Positions 45,105 to 54,396 are shown, counted from the stretch's first letter. The stretch: 64,000 nt of DNA from G965222535 sp965222535 (GCA_965222535.1 OZ244957.1:1984001-2048000), one strand, 5' to 3'. Translations and numbers: made by a program. Notes: generated by a model from the letters alone, not told the origin.

Positions 45105-46390
45105 TAAATGATCCTTTCTTTTCTCAATTGAGCTTTAAGTTCTTCTTGCATTTTCCCCCCCTTCTTGCTATTGCAGGCACCGCACAATAGCTGGAGGTTG
45201 TCATCTGTGTTAGCTCCCCCTTTACTGGTAGAAACAATATAATCCTTGGTCATGTTTCTGAAGGGGAAATGAGCTTCGCACCCGTTACATAGCCCTTCTT
45301 GCTTACCGTATAATGTATGTTTGATATTTATTGATAATTTATCGTTTCGGTCTTTAGGGATATCCGCTCTATGGATTACATCTCCATACAACCCGAGAGT
45401 ATCTTCACCTATTACAACTTCTGTCTTTAATCTTGATTTTACTAATTCAAATGCTTTTTCAGACACATCGATGCCTATCCATTGGCGATTTTCTATTTCA
45501 GCTGCGATGCAAGAAGTAGCGCATCCACAGAACGGATCAAGCACTACATCTTTTTCATTGCTACTTGCTTTTATAATATTCTGTAACAGTTTTAATGGTT
45601 TCTGGGTAGGATAGCCAGTGCGTTCTTTTGCCATGGGATTTATAATTGGAATATCCCAAACATCAGCCAAGGATGCTTTTATTTTTCCTTCTCGGTATAT
45701 GATTTTGTCATAGCCTTGTGCAATCTTTTCAGCAGCTTTCTGTTTGTCATAGACAATTAACTGCCTGGTTCCATCCTGAAGTACATTAGTATGCCATCCT
45801 TTTTCATAATGATAGCTTTCATCTTCTCTGGATAGCTTATTGAATACATGCTTGCTTTTATCTTTTGAATAGAAGAACAATACGTCATGATTTTTCTGAA
45901 AATAACGTATGGCGTTTGACCATTTTCCATAATGCCAAATGACTTCATTCATAAAGTTATTTTTACCAAATACACTGTCCATCACGAGCTTAAGATAATG
46001 GCTGGCAGTAGTGTCGCAATGTAAATAGATGCTTCCAGTATATTTTAATATTCGCTGCATCTCTATAATTCTTGATGCCATATAAATCAGGTACGACATC
46101 ATAGATTCACCATGAATTGACTGGGTAGATTTCAAATGCTGATACAGGCCAGGATATGACTCTGCAATTTCACCATGCCATGCTATATCAATATCTGATA
46201 AACACCATGTATCTTTAAATTCAGCACCAGCAGCTGAACTCCCAATAGGGGCTGCATAATTGGCGTTAGAATTAAAAGGCGGGTCAAGATAGATTAGGTC
46301 AACACTTTGATCTGCCATGCCTCTCATTACTTCAAGGCAGTCACGGGTAAAAATTGTTCTATTCTTTATATTTTCTTGATTCTTATTCAT
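45104..46390 (-). CDS. DNA methyltransferase fused to an HNH nuclease domain
   Basis: A 428-residue AT-rich gene. Residues 1-320 are a beta-class amino methylase: motif IV DPPFNSNANY early (residues about 37-46) and motif I DPFCGCATS late (about 287-295), with the TGYPTQKP segment between. The catalytic motif D-P-P-F allows N6-adenine or N4-cytosine; target and recognition sequence are unknown. Residues about 360-428 are an HNH domain with the zinc pairs CNGC and CGAC and the acidic/histidine region FPFRNMTKDYIV...DDNLQLLC. A fused HNH could make it a self-contained modification-and-cleavage protein or a methyl-targeted nuclease. Base composition differs sharply from its neighbours, suggesting horizontal transfer. 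The stop overlaps the pilin start. Confidence 0.85.
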   Translation of the reverse strand: MNKNQENIKNRTIFTRDCLEVMRGMADQSVDLIYLDPPFNSNANYAAPIGSSAAGAEFKDTWCLSDIDIAWHGEIAESYPGLYQHLKSTQSIHGESMMSYLIYMASRIIEMQRILKYTGSIYLHCDTTASHYLKLVMDSVFGKNNFMNEVIWHYGKWSNAIRYFQKNHDVLFFYSKDKSKHVFNKLSREDESYHYEKGWHTNVLQDGTRQLIVYDKQKAAEKIAQGYDKIIYREGKIKASLADVWDIPIINPMAKERTGYPTQKPLKLLQNIIKASSNEKDVVLDPFCGCATSCIAAEIENRQWIGIDVSEKAFELVKSRLKTEVVIGEDTLGLYGDVIHRADIPKDRNDKLSINIKHTLYGKQEGLCNGCEAHFPFRNMTKDYIVSTSKGGANTDDNLQLLCGACNSKKGGKMQEELKAQLRKERII

Positions 46391-46499
46391 GGGTTCTGTT
46401 AATTTTGATGCGTAGCCGCCTATCGGGGGTTGCCAATGAATCGTTATATGCCTGCTCTTTGCACCGCAACTATTGCTTCGCTGCTGCGATCATGTTGCG

Positions 46500-46522
46500 T
46501 GTTGGTTTTTCGAGGTACCCTT
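46500..46522. repeat. dispersed intergenic repeat, end fragment I
   Basis: Only TTGGTTTTTCGAGGTACCCT remains, the terminal motif of the dispersed repeat, next to the msrA stop. It may mark a junction where the AT-rich methylase gene was inserted. Confidence 0.5.
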
Positions 46523-46532
46523 AGCTTATCGA

Positions 46533-47219
46533 TCAGTTGTCCGCGGCGCTCTTGGGGGCTTTGGGGAATGCGACCTTGTTGCCGTGCAATCCGCAATAAC
46601 CGTTGGGGTTCTTCGCCAAGTACTGCTGATGGTAATCCTCGGCGAAATAAAATCTGCTGGTGTCAGCGATTTCGGTGGTGATGGTGCCGCAGCCGGCAAC
46701 CTCAAGCGCCGCTTGATAGCGTATCTTTGATTCCTGTGCTGCCCGGTATTGGGCTGTCGTACAGGTGTAGATGGTGGAGCGGTATTGGCTGCCAACATCG
46801 TTACCTTGGCGCATGCCTTGGGTTGGATCATGCCCCTCCCAGAACGTTCTCAACAGCTTCTGGTAGCTGATCTGCGTTGGATAAAAGATCACCAAGACGA
46901 CCTCGGCATGCCCCGTTTGTCCACTGCACACCTCTTTGTAAGAAGGGTTCGGTGTAATCCCGCCGGCATACCCAACTGCCGTCAGATAGACCCCTTCAAG
47001 CTGCCAGAATAAGCGCTCAGCGCCCCAGAAACAGCCGAGACCAAACGTTATCGACTCGCTGTCAGATGGATAAGGGGAAGCTAAAGTACCCCCGGTAACG
47101 GCATGGCGGATGGCACTGCCGAGCGCCTCTGCGCGCCCCGGCAGCGCTTCAGCGGCAGACGGAATGGTCGTTTTGTCAGCAAACAACTGACGCCATAATG
47201 TTGTCGTATCGGATAGCAT
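46533..47219 (-). CDS. msrA: peptide methionine (S)-S-oxide reductase
   Basis: A 228-residue enzyme that repairs oxidised methionine in proteins using thioredoxin. The catalytic Cys is in FGLGCFWGAERLFW, followed by GYAGG and the HDPTQGMRQGNDVGSQYRS substrate region. Possible resolving cysteines lie near the end (NGYCGLHG). There is a 50-residue N-terminal segment before the domain, similar in length to E. coli MsrA, and no signal peptide, so it is cytoplasmic. Its start is 62 bases from the CorC/HlyC stop. Confidence 0.93.
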   Translation of the reverse strand: MLSDTTTLWRQLFADKTTIPSAAEALPGRAEALGSAIRHAVTGGTLASPYPSDSESITFGLGCFWGAERLFWQLEGVYLTAVGYAGGITPNPSYKEVCSGQTGHAEVVLVIFYPTQISYQKLLRTFWEGHDPTQGMRQGNDVGSQYRSTIYTCTTAQYRAAQESKIRYQAALEVAGCGTITTEIADTSRFYFAEDYHQQYLAKNPNGYCGLHGNKVAFPKAPKSAADN

Positions 47220-47281
47220 CAGACTCTCTCCTAGAGGGGCTTACGGTAATCGGTTGCGTGATGCGTGTGCCGGGTCAACAT

Positions 47282-48553
47282 TCAATCGTCGGGTGGCGGT
47301 GCGCGCCGCAGTGCGGGCTTGATACGCGCCATTTTGACGGCGTTTTTTGTCGCCTGTACGATTTCTACTGGATAGCCGGCGATCAACAGGCTGATGCCAT
47401 GTTCCGGTATTGACTCCAACTGCTCCAACACCAGACCGTTCAGCGTCTTCGGTCCATTGGTCGGGAGTTCCCACTGCATTGCCCGGTTCAACTCACGGAT
47501 ATTAGCGTTGCCATCGATCAGATACGTCCCATCCGGCTGAGGATGGATGGCAAGCCCGCGATCAGCGGTGTCGTGGGTAAATTCACCAACGATCTCCTCC
47601 AGCAAATCATCCAGAGTTATCAATCCCTGAATATCGCCGTATTCATCGACGATTAACCCTAAGCGTTGATGCTGTTGCTGAAAGTTGCGCAGTTGAGCAT
47701 TCAACGAGGTGCTCGCCGGGACGAAGTAGGGCTCGTTGGCAAGCTGCACTAAATATGCGGTCAGCTCCGTGTCATGGGGTAGTTCGATCACCCGATGGAG
47801 ATGGAGTACGGCTTCGATATGGTTGATATCATTGCGATACAGCGGCAGTTTCGAATGTTGCGAGTGGTGTAGGCGATCACGGATCTGGCGCGGATCATCG
47901 TTCAGGTCAATGCCTACGATGGCGTTGCGCGGCACCATAATATCTTCAACCGTGACCTGCTCCAGATCGAGGATGCTGGTCAGCATCTTGCGGTAGTGCT
48001 GCGAAAGAATCGACCTAGCGAGTAGGCTGCGCAACTCCTCGATATTGAGGTGCTCGCTATCCTGCCCTTCAGTACGGATGCCGAGCATCGCCAAGCATTT
48101 ATTGGCGATATAACTGAAGAAAATGATGATCGGGTAGAGCAGCTTGCTCAGCGGATACAGGACATAGCATGACGGGTAAGCGAGGCGCTCGGGATACAAC
48201 ACCGCCACCGTTTTCGGCATCAACTCGGCAAAGATCAGCATCAAGGGGGTTAACACAAACGGCGAGATGGCAAGCCCAAGATCGCCGAGTAACCGACTGC
48301 CGATGATGGCGGCAATGGTCGCCGCAAAAAAATTGACGAAATTGTTGCCGAGAAGGATTAAGCCCAGCAATCGCTCAGGGCGCTTCAGCATCTGCAGGAT
48401 GCGATGCGCACCACGGTGCCCTTGGGTAGCCAAGTGCCGCACCCGGTAGCGGTTCAATGACATCATCGCGGTTTCACAGGCAGAAAAAAACCCGGAAACC
48501 ACAACCATCAGCACCAATATACCAACCAATACGCTGGTCGGGATTTCGCTCAA
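47282..48553 (-). CDS. CorC/HlyC-family membrane protein with CBS domains
   Basis: A 423-residue protein of the YfjD/CorB type. Residues 1-140 carry the DUF21 (CNNM) region with four hydrophobic segments, starting VLVGILVLMVVVSGFFSACE. Two CBS domains follow at about residues 200-330 (EDIMVPRNAIVGID and LGLIVDEYGDIQGLITLDD), and the CorC_HlyC domain closes the protein. Related proteins act in magnesium and cobalt efflux. Despite the haemolysin name no toxin function is indicated. Confidence 0.88.
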   Translation of the reverse strand: MSEIPTSVLVGILVLMVVVSGFFSACETAMMSLNRYRVRHLATQGHRGAHRILQMLKRPERLLGLILLGNNFVNFFAATIAAIIGSRLLGDLGLAISPFVLTPLMLIFAELMPKTVAVLYPERLAYPSCYVLYPLSKLLYPIIIFFSYIANKCLAMLGIRTEGQDSEHLNIEELRSLLARSILSQHYRKMLTSILDLEQVTVEDIMVPRNAIVGIDLNDDPRQIRDRLHHSQHSKLPLYRNDINHIEAVLHLHRVIELPHDTELTAYLVQLANEPYFVPASTSLNAQLRNFQQQHQRLGLIVDEYGDIQGLITLDDLLEEIVGEFTHDTADRGLAIHPQPDGTYLIDGNANIRELNRAMQWELPTNGPKTLNGLVLEQLESIPEHGISLLIAGYPVEIVQATKNAVKMARIKPALRRAPPPDD

Positions 48554-48775
48554 GTGAGAAGCCGTCCTCCACGCATGGGGGATATTACGCGTATTGCATC
48601 AGAGTTGTGTTTCGCATACCGTAAGTTCTGATCCAACAGCACCGAACAAAATACAGTATAGCTCAGACAGCGGCGTTCCACGCTTCTTGGCTCTGTAAAA
48701 CCCGAGCCGCTTCAAGCTGGCGTAGTCAGGGGCTGGGAATTATTGTTGAATAAGCTCAAAAGATCCTTCAGAGAA

Positions 48776-48840
48776 CCTCGAAAAGCTAAGGGTTTGGGGG
48801 AAGGGTCATTTCCCCAACAGACAAGCCCCGCAGGGTACCC
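48776..48840. repeat. dispersed intergenic repeat, internally deleted copy J
   Basis: GAACCTCGAAAAGCTAAGGG is joined directly to GGTTTGGGGGAAGGG, then TTTCCCCAACAGACAAGCCCCGCAGGGTACCC. The TTATAA core is missing. It lies between the CorC-like gene and tRNA-Val; 48554-48850 otherwise holds no gene. Confidence 0.75.
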
Positions 48841-48850
48841 TTGTGGTTAA

Positions 48851-48922
48851 TGGGCGCGACTGGGATTGAACCAGTGACCCCCGCCGTGTGAAGGCGATGC
48901 TCTCCCGCTGAGCTACGCGCCC
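48851..48922 (-). tRNA. tRNA-Val (anticodon CAC)
   Basis: Minus strand from 48922. The 7-bp acceptor GGGCGCG pairs with CGCGCCC. The D-arm contains AGCTCAGCGGGAGAGC, the anticodon loop is TTCACAC (anticodon CAC), and the T-arm holds GGTTCAATCCC. The discriminator is A and the following bases (TT) show that CCA is not encoded, unlike tRNA-Leu in the same window. Confidence 0.93.
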
Positions 48923-48941
48923 ATGACAATCAGACTATAGA

Positions 48942-49095
48942 GCACCTCGAAAAACTAAGCAAGACGCGCTTGCAAGGTGGCTGCCTGATTTGTGTTTCAT
49001 GGGGGAATGGTCATCAAACAAAGTGTTATAATCTGCGTTAGGGTACCCCCTCGAAAACTTTGAATGGGGTAGGTAGTTTGGGGAAAGAGGTGCCC
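48942..49095. repeat. dispersed intergenic repeat, fragments K upstream of gltX
   Basis: Two pieces: AGCACCTCGAAAAACTAAGC at about 48941-48960 and GGGTACCCCCTCGAAAACTT...GGTAGTTTGGGGAAAGAGG at 49041-49090. The first directly follows tRNA-Val. The remainder up to the gltX start at 49364 shows no gene. Confidence 0.65.
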
Positions 49096-49363
49096 TTACC
49101 TTAAGGTCCTGCCCTTCCTTGACCATCTATCGGCGATGGGCTTTTCAGAGTCCTCACTATAAAATATAGGCAGATTTGAAGCAATCAAGATGTGTGTTGG
49201 AGGGATTTGCCTCAGTGATCGGGCGCTAAGCGATGACCGCAGCGTAATGTTGCCACTAGCGAGCCAACTCAGGCGACTCGATCATGGGGCAGGTGCTGCA
49301 ATGGCGCTTATTAATTGATTTTAAGTAACGCTTTTTAGCGACCACGTGTGAGAGACCGCAACC

Positions 49364-50815
49364 ATGATCGTCAGAACTCGATTCGCCCCGAGCCCCACCG
49401 GCAGCCTGCATGTTGGTGGCGCACGGACCGCATTATTCTGCTACCTGTATGCACGCCGCCATCAAGGAGTCAACCTGTTGCGCATTGAAGACACCGATGC
49501 TGAGCGTTCAACCAAGGCGGCGGTGGATACCATCATTGAGGGACTTGAGTGGCTTGGTATAGCGTATGATCAGACGCCTTTTTATCAATCGCAGCGCATG
49601 GCATTGTATCGCTTGTATATCGAGCGTTTGTTGAATAGCGGTGATGCCTACCGCTGCGATTGTTCGCGTGAACGCTTGCAGGCGATGCGTGAAGAGCAAC
49701 ACGCTTGCGGGATGAAGCCGCGCTACGATGGTCATTGCCGTGATCGGGAGGTGAGTGCCGCTAATCCTGCGGTGGTGCGCTTTCGTAATCCGCGTCACGG
49801 TGAGGTCATCGTTAACGATTTGGTATGGGGGCGTCTTACGTTTTCCAACCAGGAGCTTGATGATCTGATCATCGCCCGCCCCGATGGTAGCCCAACCTAT
49901 AACTTCACCGTTGTCGTTGATGATCTGGAGATGGCGATCACGCATGTTATCCGTGGCGATGACCATATTAACAACACGCCGCGTCAGATGAACATACTGC
50001 GCGCCCTAGATGCCGAGGCACCAGTGTATGCGCACGTGCCGATGATCCTCGGTGCCAACGGCAAACGCTTATCCAAACGCCACGGCGCGGTTGGGGTGAT
50101 GGAGTTCAGGGATCAGGGCTACCTACCGGAAGCGCTGCGCAATTACCTCGTGCGGCTTGGCTGGTCACACCACGATCAGGAGATTTTCAGCCTTGAGGAA
50201 TTGTTCGCCTGCTTTAGCATAGAAGCGGTTAATCGCTCGCCTGCGACGTTTGATTTTGACAAACTCAAGTGGCTCAATCAACACTACATCAAGACCGCCG
50301 ATGGGGCGCGGCTGGCGGCAATCCTGGCGCGGCGACTGCGTGCCGCCGGCCTCGATCCGAGCACCGGACCGGCGCCTGATGCAATCGTTGAAGTGCAGCG
50401 TGAGCGCAGCAAAACCATGCTGGATATGGCGGCGCAGAGCGCTTTTGCGTATTGCGACAGGATCGCATTCGATGCCGCCGCGGCGCGCAAATATTTACGC
50501 CCGGCGGCGCAACCGCTGCTGCAACAACTGCGCCTGCGGCTACAGCAGTTGGGGCCCTGGGAGCCGACCGACCTGTACGCCGCCGTCAGCCAAGTCGTCG
50601 CCGACGACGCCGTCAAATTGCGGAGTCTAGCGCAGCCATTGCGCGTTGCCCTGACAGGAACTGCTGCATCCCCGTCCATAGAGCATACGCTATGGATGAC
50701 AGGTCGCGAACGCGCATTGCGCCGCATTGATGCGGCTATTGCGTATATTCAACAGCACAGCGTCCCGCGCAATGCTGATGATCAGGCGTGCATTGATCGC
50801 CGCTCAACGGGTTGA
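49364..50815 (+). CDS. gltX: glutamyl-tRNA synthetase
   Basis: A 483-residue class I synthetase that charges tRNA-Glu. HIGH appears as the HVGG in FAPSPTGSLHVGGARTALF, RIEDTD follows, and KMSKS is KRLSKRHGA. Two zinc-type cysteines are seen in CDCSRER and in EEQHACGM with the histidine in HCRD, as in E. coli GltX. The C-terminal anticodon domain is complete. Since glnS is also present, this enzyme is likely discriminating. No gatCAB is in the window. ATG 49364 is supported by homology of the first residues. Confidence 0.94.
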   Translation: MIVRTRFAPSPTGSLHVGGARTALFCYLYARRHQGVNLLRIEDTDAERSTKAAVDTIIEGLEWLGIAYDQTPFYQSQRMALYRLYIERLLNSGDAYRCDCSRERLQAMREEQHACGMKPRYDGHCRDREVSAANPAVVRFRNPRHGEVIVNDLVWGRLTFSNQELDDLIIARPDGSPTYNFTVVVDDLEMAITHVIRGDDHINNTPRQMNILRALDAEAPVYAHVPMILGANGKRLSKRHGAVGVMEFRDQGYLPEALRNYLVRLGWSHHDQEIFSLEELFACFSIEAVNRSPATFDFDKLKWLNQHYIKTADGARLAAILARRLRAAGLDPSTGPAPDAIVEVQRERSKTMLDMAAQSAFAYCDRIAFDAAAARKYLRPAAQPLLQQLRLRLQQLGPWEPTDLYAAVSQVVADDAVKLRSLAQPLRVALTGTAASPSIEHTLWMTGRERALRRIDAAIAYIQQHSVPRNADDQACIDRRSTG

Positions 50816-50908
50816 TCAAAGAGGGGCATATTCCCCGCCCCCACCCTGTTCTCCCATACCATGAAGGTATGATGCAAGAGGGGACGGAGGGAATGGCTGA
50901 ATGGCGAA

Positions 50909-52810
50909 ATGAACGTTGGGGGGAAGAAACAGGATGGCTGTATGTGCCTGAGCGCCAACGGCACCGGGCTGGCATCTGACGCCAATGCGTTTGATGTCAG
51001 TGCATTCCTCAAAACACTGACTCACAGCCCCGGCGTCTACCGCATGTGCAATGAGGCGGGTGAGGTCCTGTATGTCGGCAAGGCGCGATCGCTGCGCAAT
51101 CGGCTCAAAGGCTATTTTCGCGCAATAACCCAACTACTCCCCAAAACGCGGTTGCTGATGGCAGCCACGCAGTCGGTTGAGATCACGGTGACTCATACCG
51201 AGATTGAGGCTCTGCTGCTTGAAAACAACCTGATTAAGGAGCATCAACCGCGCTACAATATTCTGTTGCGGGATGACAAGAGCTTCCCTTATATCCACTG
51301 CTCAAGTGACAGCCGCTTTCCACGCTTCTCGTTTTATCGCGGTAGTCGCAAGCGCCGTGGGCGTCTATTTGGCCCGTTCGCCAGCGCCAGCGCGACGCGC
51401 GAAACCCTCAATCAGTTGTATAAGCTGTTTCGCATTCGTCAGTGCGACGACCATTTCTTCAACCATCGTACGCGCGCCTGTCTGCAATATCAGATAAAGC
51501 GCTGCAGTGCCCCTTGCGTTGGCTTTATCAATGAACCGGACTATGCTGATAATGTGCGTCACGGGTTGATGTTTCTTGAAGGGCGCAGTGAGCACATGAT
51601 CGCCGAGCTGGCGCGCAGTATGGAGACCGCGTCGGATGCCTTACAGTTTGAGTTGGCTGCTCGCTACCGCGACCAGATCGCCAGCCTGCGGCTTATTCAG
51701 ACGCGCCAGTACGTGGCGGGGTTGCGCAGTGACCTAGATGTAATCGCGGTACAGACCGCCAACGAGATAGCAGTCGTGTCTTTAATGTCGATCCGCAACG
51801 GCCATAACCTAGGCGCGCGGACGCTGACGCCGTTACACGCGGCCCATGCTTCGCCCCAGGAGTTGCTGGCGGCGTTCATCCCGCAGTACTATCTGAATGC
51901 GACGGCACCCAAGGGGATCCCGCCAGAGATCGTTATCGACCACGCTTTGATCGATGCGGGCTGGCTGTCAGATGCCCTCGGCGCGGTTGCGGGACACAAA
52001 GTGCAGATCAGCACCGCGGTGCGCGGGATGCGCGATCGTTTGTTGCGCATGGCGAACGACAACGCTAGGCTTGCGATCACGCAGCGCCAGCAGCACAGCA
52101 GCCATTTCAGCAAGCGCTTCAAGGCATTGCAGCAAGCGCTCGGATTGGCCAGCCAGCCGTGCCGTATCGAATGTTTTGATATTAGCCATACCAGTGGTAA
52201 TCTGACGGTTGCAGCGTGTGTTGTATTTGGCCTTGAGGGGCCGATCAAATCCGACTATCGGCGCTTTAATCTGGAGCCTGCCACTGCGGGAGACGATTAT
52301 GCAGCGATGCGCGAGGTGTTGCATCGGCGCTATAAACGCCTCAAGCAACAGCACGGCAAACACCCCGACATGGTGTTGGTGGATGGCGGCAAAGGGCAGT
52401 TGAAGCAAGCGTTGCTGGCTTTGGATGCGCTGCAAATCGACGATCTGTTGGTAGGCGCAGTGGCTAAGGGGGCGAGGCGCAAGCCGGGACTTGAGACTCT
52501 GTACTTCGCCCACGCGGAAAGCGGGATCGCGCTGCCTGCTGATTCGCCCGCGCTGCATTTGATCCAACACATCCGCGATGAGGCCCACCGCTTTGCGATC
52601 AGCGGTCACCGTCAGCGGCGGCGCAAGTCATCCAGCGCTTCGGTGTTGGAATGCATCCCCAATGTCGGCCCCAAGCGCCGCCAGCGACTGCTACAGGCTT
52701 TCGGCGGCCTGCAAGGGGTTATGCGCGCCGGGGTAGAGGATTTGGCGCGCATCGATGGCATCAGTAAGGGTATCGCCAAGACCATCTATGAGACGTTGCA
52801 CAAGACGTGA
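50909..52810 (+). CDS. uvrC: excinuclease ABC subunit C
   Basis: A 633-residue nucleotide-excision-repair nuclease that makes both incisions after UvrAB loading. The N-terminal GIY-YIG domain begins PGVYRMCNEAGEVLYVGKAR. The Cys-rich block, UVR (UvrB-binding) motif near FELAARYRDQIASLR and the C-terminal RNase H-like domain (CFDISHTSG, VDGGKGQ) follow. A helix-hairpin-helix pair (IPNVGPKRRQRLL, ARIDGISKGIAK) closes the protein. The ATG at 50909 adds about 10 residues before an in-frame ATG at 50942; either leaves the domain intact. It overlaps pgsA by the TGATG junction. Confidence 0.94.
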   Translation: MNVGGKKQDGCMCLSANGTGLASDANAFDVSAFLKTLTHSPGVYRMCNEAGEVLYVGKARSLRNRLKGYFRAITQLLPKTRLLMAATQSVEITVTHTEIEALLLENNLIKEHQPRYNILLRDDKSFPYIHCSSDSRFPRFSFYRGSRKRRGRLFGPFASASATRETLNQLYKLFRIRQCDDHFFNHRTRACLQYQIKRCSAPCVGFINEPDYADNVRHGLMFLEGRSEHMIAELARSMETASDALQFELAARYRDQIASLRLIQTRQYVAGLRSDLDVIAVQTANEIAVVSLMSIRNGHNLGARTLTPLHAAHASPQELLAAFIPQYYLNATAPKGIPPEIVIDHALIDAGWLSDALGAVAGHKVQISTAVRGMRDRLLRMANDNARLAITQRQQHSSHFSKRFKALQQALGLASQPCRIECFDISHTSGNLTVAACVVFGLEGPIKSDYRRFNLEPATAGDDYAAMREVLHRRYKRLKQQHGKHPDMVLVDGGKGQLKQALLALDALQIDDLLVGAVAKGARRKPGLETLYFAHAESGIALPADSPALHLIQHIRDEAHRFAISGHRQRRRKSSSASVLECIPNVGPKRRQRLLQAFGGLQGVMRAGVEDLARIDGISKGIAKTIYETLHKT

Positions 52811-53436
52811 TGAACATCCCCAACACCTTAACTTTGTTGCGTTTGGCGTGTGCCCCGTTGCTGGTACTGCTGTTTTATGTGCCGTTCTCATGGGGACGCC
52901 CGGCCTGTGTCGTGATCCTGATTCTGGCGGCGCTGACTGACTGGCTGGACGGTTACCTAGCGCGTCGCTGGCAGCAGACATCGCGCATCGGCGTTATTCT
53001 TGATCCAATGGCTGACAAGCTGGTGATCTGCGTCAGTCTGATCCTTCTGGTCGGTGCCGATGGTTCGCCGTGGTTGGTGATCCCGTCCACGGTCATTATT
53101 TTTCGCGAAATTTTAATTACCACCCTGCGAGAGTTGATTGCCCGCTTAGCGCAACACAGCCAGATCGCCGTCAGCAAAACCGCTAAATATAAATTGACGC
53201 TGCAAACAGTCGCGGTGATTACGATGATGTATCAGCACCCCCTGTTCAATGTATCGATGTACTGGTTTGGTCTTTGGTTGTTATACCTAGCGATGTTAAT
53301 AACTTTATGGACAATGGTAAGCTACCTGCGCACGGCATGGATGATATTGGCCGACGAGCGTGTCGCAACCGCCCTACCGGCTGACGGGCACCCTCCCGCA
53401 CCCAAGAATGTCTCAACGCCTGAGCGCTCCCGCTAA
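52810..53436 (+). CDS. pgsA: phosphatidylglycerophosphate synthase
   Basis: A 208-residue inner-membrane enzyme that forms phosphatidylglycerophosphate from CDP-diacylglycerol and glycerol-3-phosphate. The CDP-alcohol phosphotransferase motif D-x2-D-G-x2-A-R-x8-G-x3-D-x3-D is exact: DWLDGYLARRW, then GVILDPMADK. About five hydrophobic helices are visible. The start overlaps the uvrC stop, a linkage found in many gammaproteobacteria. A 25-residue tail after WMILADERVATAL is hydrophilic and unlike the family. Confidence 0.93.
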   Translation: MNIPNTLTLLRLACAPLLVLLFYVPFSWGRPACVVILILAALTDWLDGYLARRWQQTSRIGVILDPMADKLVICVSLILLVGADGSPWLVIPSTVIIFREILITTLRELIARLAQHSQIAVSKTAKYKLTLQTVAVITMMYQHPLFNVSMYWFGLWLLYLAMLITLWTMVSYLRTAWMILADERVATALPADGHPPAPKNVSTPERSR

Positions 53437-53517
53437 CATTGTCGAGCGCGCCTGACCGCATGGTATGGCATCACGGTCGTGGCAAGCACCACGGCATTGG
53501 TTTGTACGTGCGACTGA

Positions 53518-53613
53518 CCGTTGTGGGAAGGATTATAAATCAACGACTTACGTTCTACGTGATCATACCCATTCCCCCCAACCCCCATCCTGTTGCCATT
53601 TTCCGAGGTGTCC
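53518..53613. repeat. dispersed intergenic repeat, copy L
   Basis: GGAAGGATTATAAATCAACG, then ACTTACG, the C-rich stretch and CCATTTTCCGAGGTGTCC. The palindromic end is absent. It ends a few bases before the cassette-like gene and may mark its 5' boundary. Confidence 0.75.
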
Positions 53614-53631
53614 ATTAGAGGAGGATTTGGC

Positions 53632-54240
53632 GTGGGTGCAGGTGTTCAGGCCGGGTTACTTGGGCGATGGTTCGAAGAACTCTGCCGCCTCAAGCATGAG
53701 AAGTTGCAGGTGGCTGTATCCCCCTATGGTTCGAATTATCGGATGCAATCTGGTCAGGTCACAAAGAGCGGTGGTGTCTACGCATTCTGGTGGACAGGCC
53801 CAACTTCATCTCTGAAAGCTGCAACATTTAATCGCGAATTGAATCTTCACGGGCCGGGGAGTCGAACGGTGCCAATCGAGGTTGACGATGAGTGGCTAGG
53901 TCTGGAGGCAGACCTGCCGGTTCCGCTTTATGTCGGCAAGAGTGCCAAAGACCTGTCTTCCCGAATTGGCAAGCACCTGTGCCTAGATACGCCCTCGCGG
54001 ATTTTTCCAAGCTCAATCGGGAGGCAAAGGCACAAGGCCCCAACCACAAGCTGCCAGCTTCGTGCGGGAGTCGAGCACCACTTTCTGAAGGAGACTACAC
54101 CGGTGGAACTTATCCTCGAAAACATAGGCGTGTCGTACGTTGCCTTGGATGGAGATATGAACGCCGCTAACCGCTTCTATCTGGAGGACATGGCTATCGG
54201 TCTAATGCGACCGCCCTTCAATGTGGACATAGAGCGATGA
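53632..54240 (+). CDS. GIY-YIG-like protein in a cassette-like setting
   Basis: A 202-residue protein. GVYAFWWTG (residues about 43-51) and, about 60 residues later, PLYVGKSAKDLSSRIGKHL form a GIY-YIG-like pair with the downstream arginine. ENIGVSYVALDGDMNAANRF and a final glutamate-containing block follow. It may be a nuclease of defence or mobile elements; catalysis is not proven. The GTG at 53632 is preceded by AGGAGG. The gene begins just after repeat L and ends 7 bases before an attC-like structure, the layout of an integron cassette. It does not belong to the uvrC-pgsA operon. Confidence 0.65.
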   Translation: MGAGVQAGLLGRWFEELCRLKHEKLQVAVSPYGSNYRMQSGQVTKSGGVYAFWWTGPTSSLKAATFNRELNLHGPGSRTVPIEVDDEWLGLEADLPVPLYVGKSAKDLSSRIGKHLCLDTPSRIFPSSIGRQRHKAPTTSCQLRAGVEHHFLKETTPVELILENIGVSYVALDGDMNAANRFYLEDMAIGLMRPPFNVDIER

Positions 54241-54247
54241 CTTCCTC

Positions 54248-54343
54248 GCCTAACAATCAGGTCAACGCGACTACCAAGACGCTGCGCGTCTTGGTAGTCG
54301 CCGTGCTTCGCGATCCAGCGGTGCGTTACCTAAGTCGTTAGCT
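54248..54343 (+). other. attC-like recombination site structure
   Basis: Outer arms are GCCTAAC (54248-54254) and GTTAGCT (54337-54343). Inner arms AGGTCAACGC (54259-54268) and GCGTTACCT (54323-54331) pair over 9 bp with one extrahelical C at 54263, as attC L boxes do. A perfect 15-bp stem (54268-54282 with 54286-54300) fills the centre. The R' box departs from the consensus GTTRRRY at one base. It starts 8 bases after the GIY-YIG-like gene. No integron integrase is in the window. Confidence 0.55.
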
Positions 54344-54396
54344 GTACTAAAGGATGATGTGCTAAATGGCATTTTATGAAACCCAAGCACTTATAG

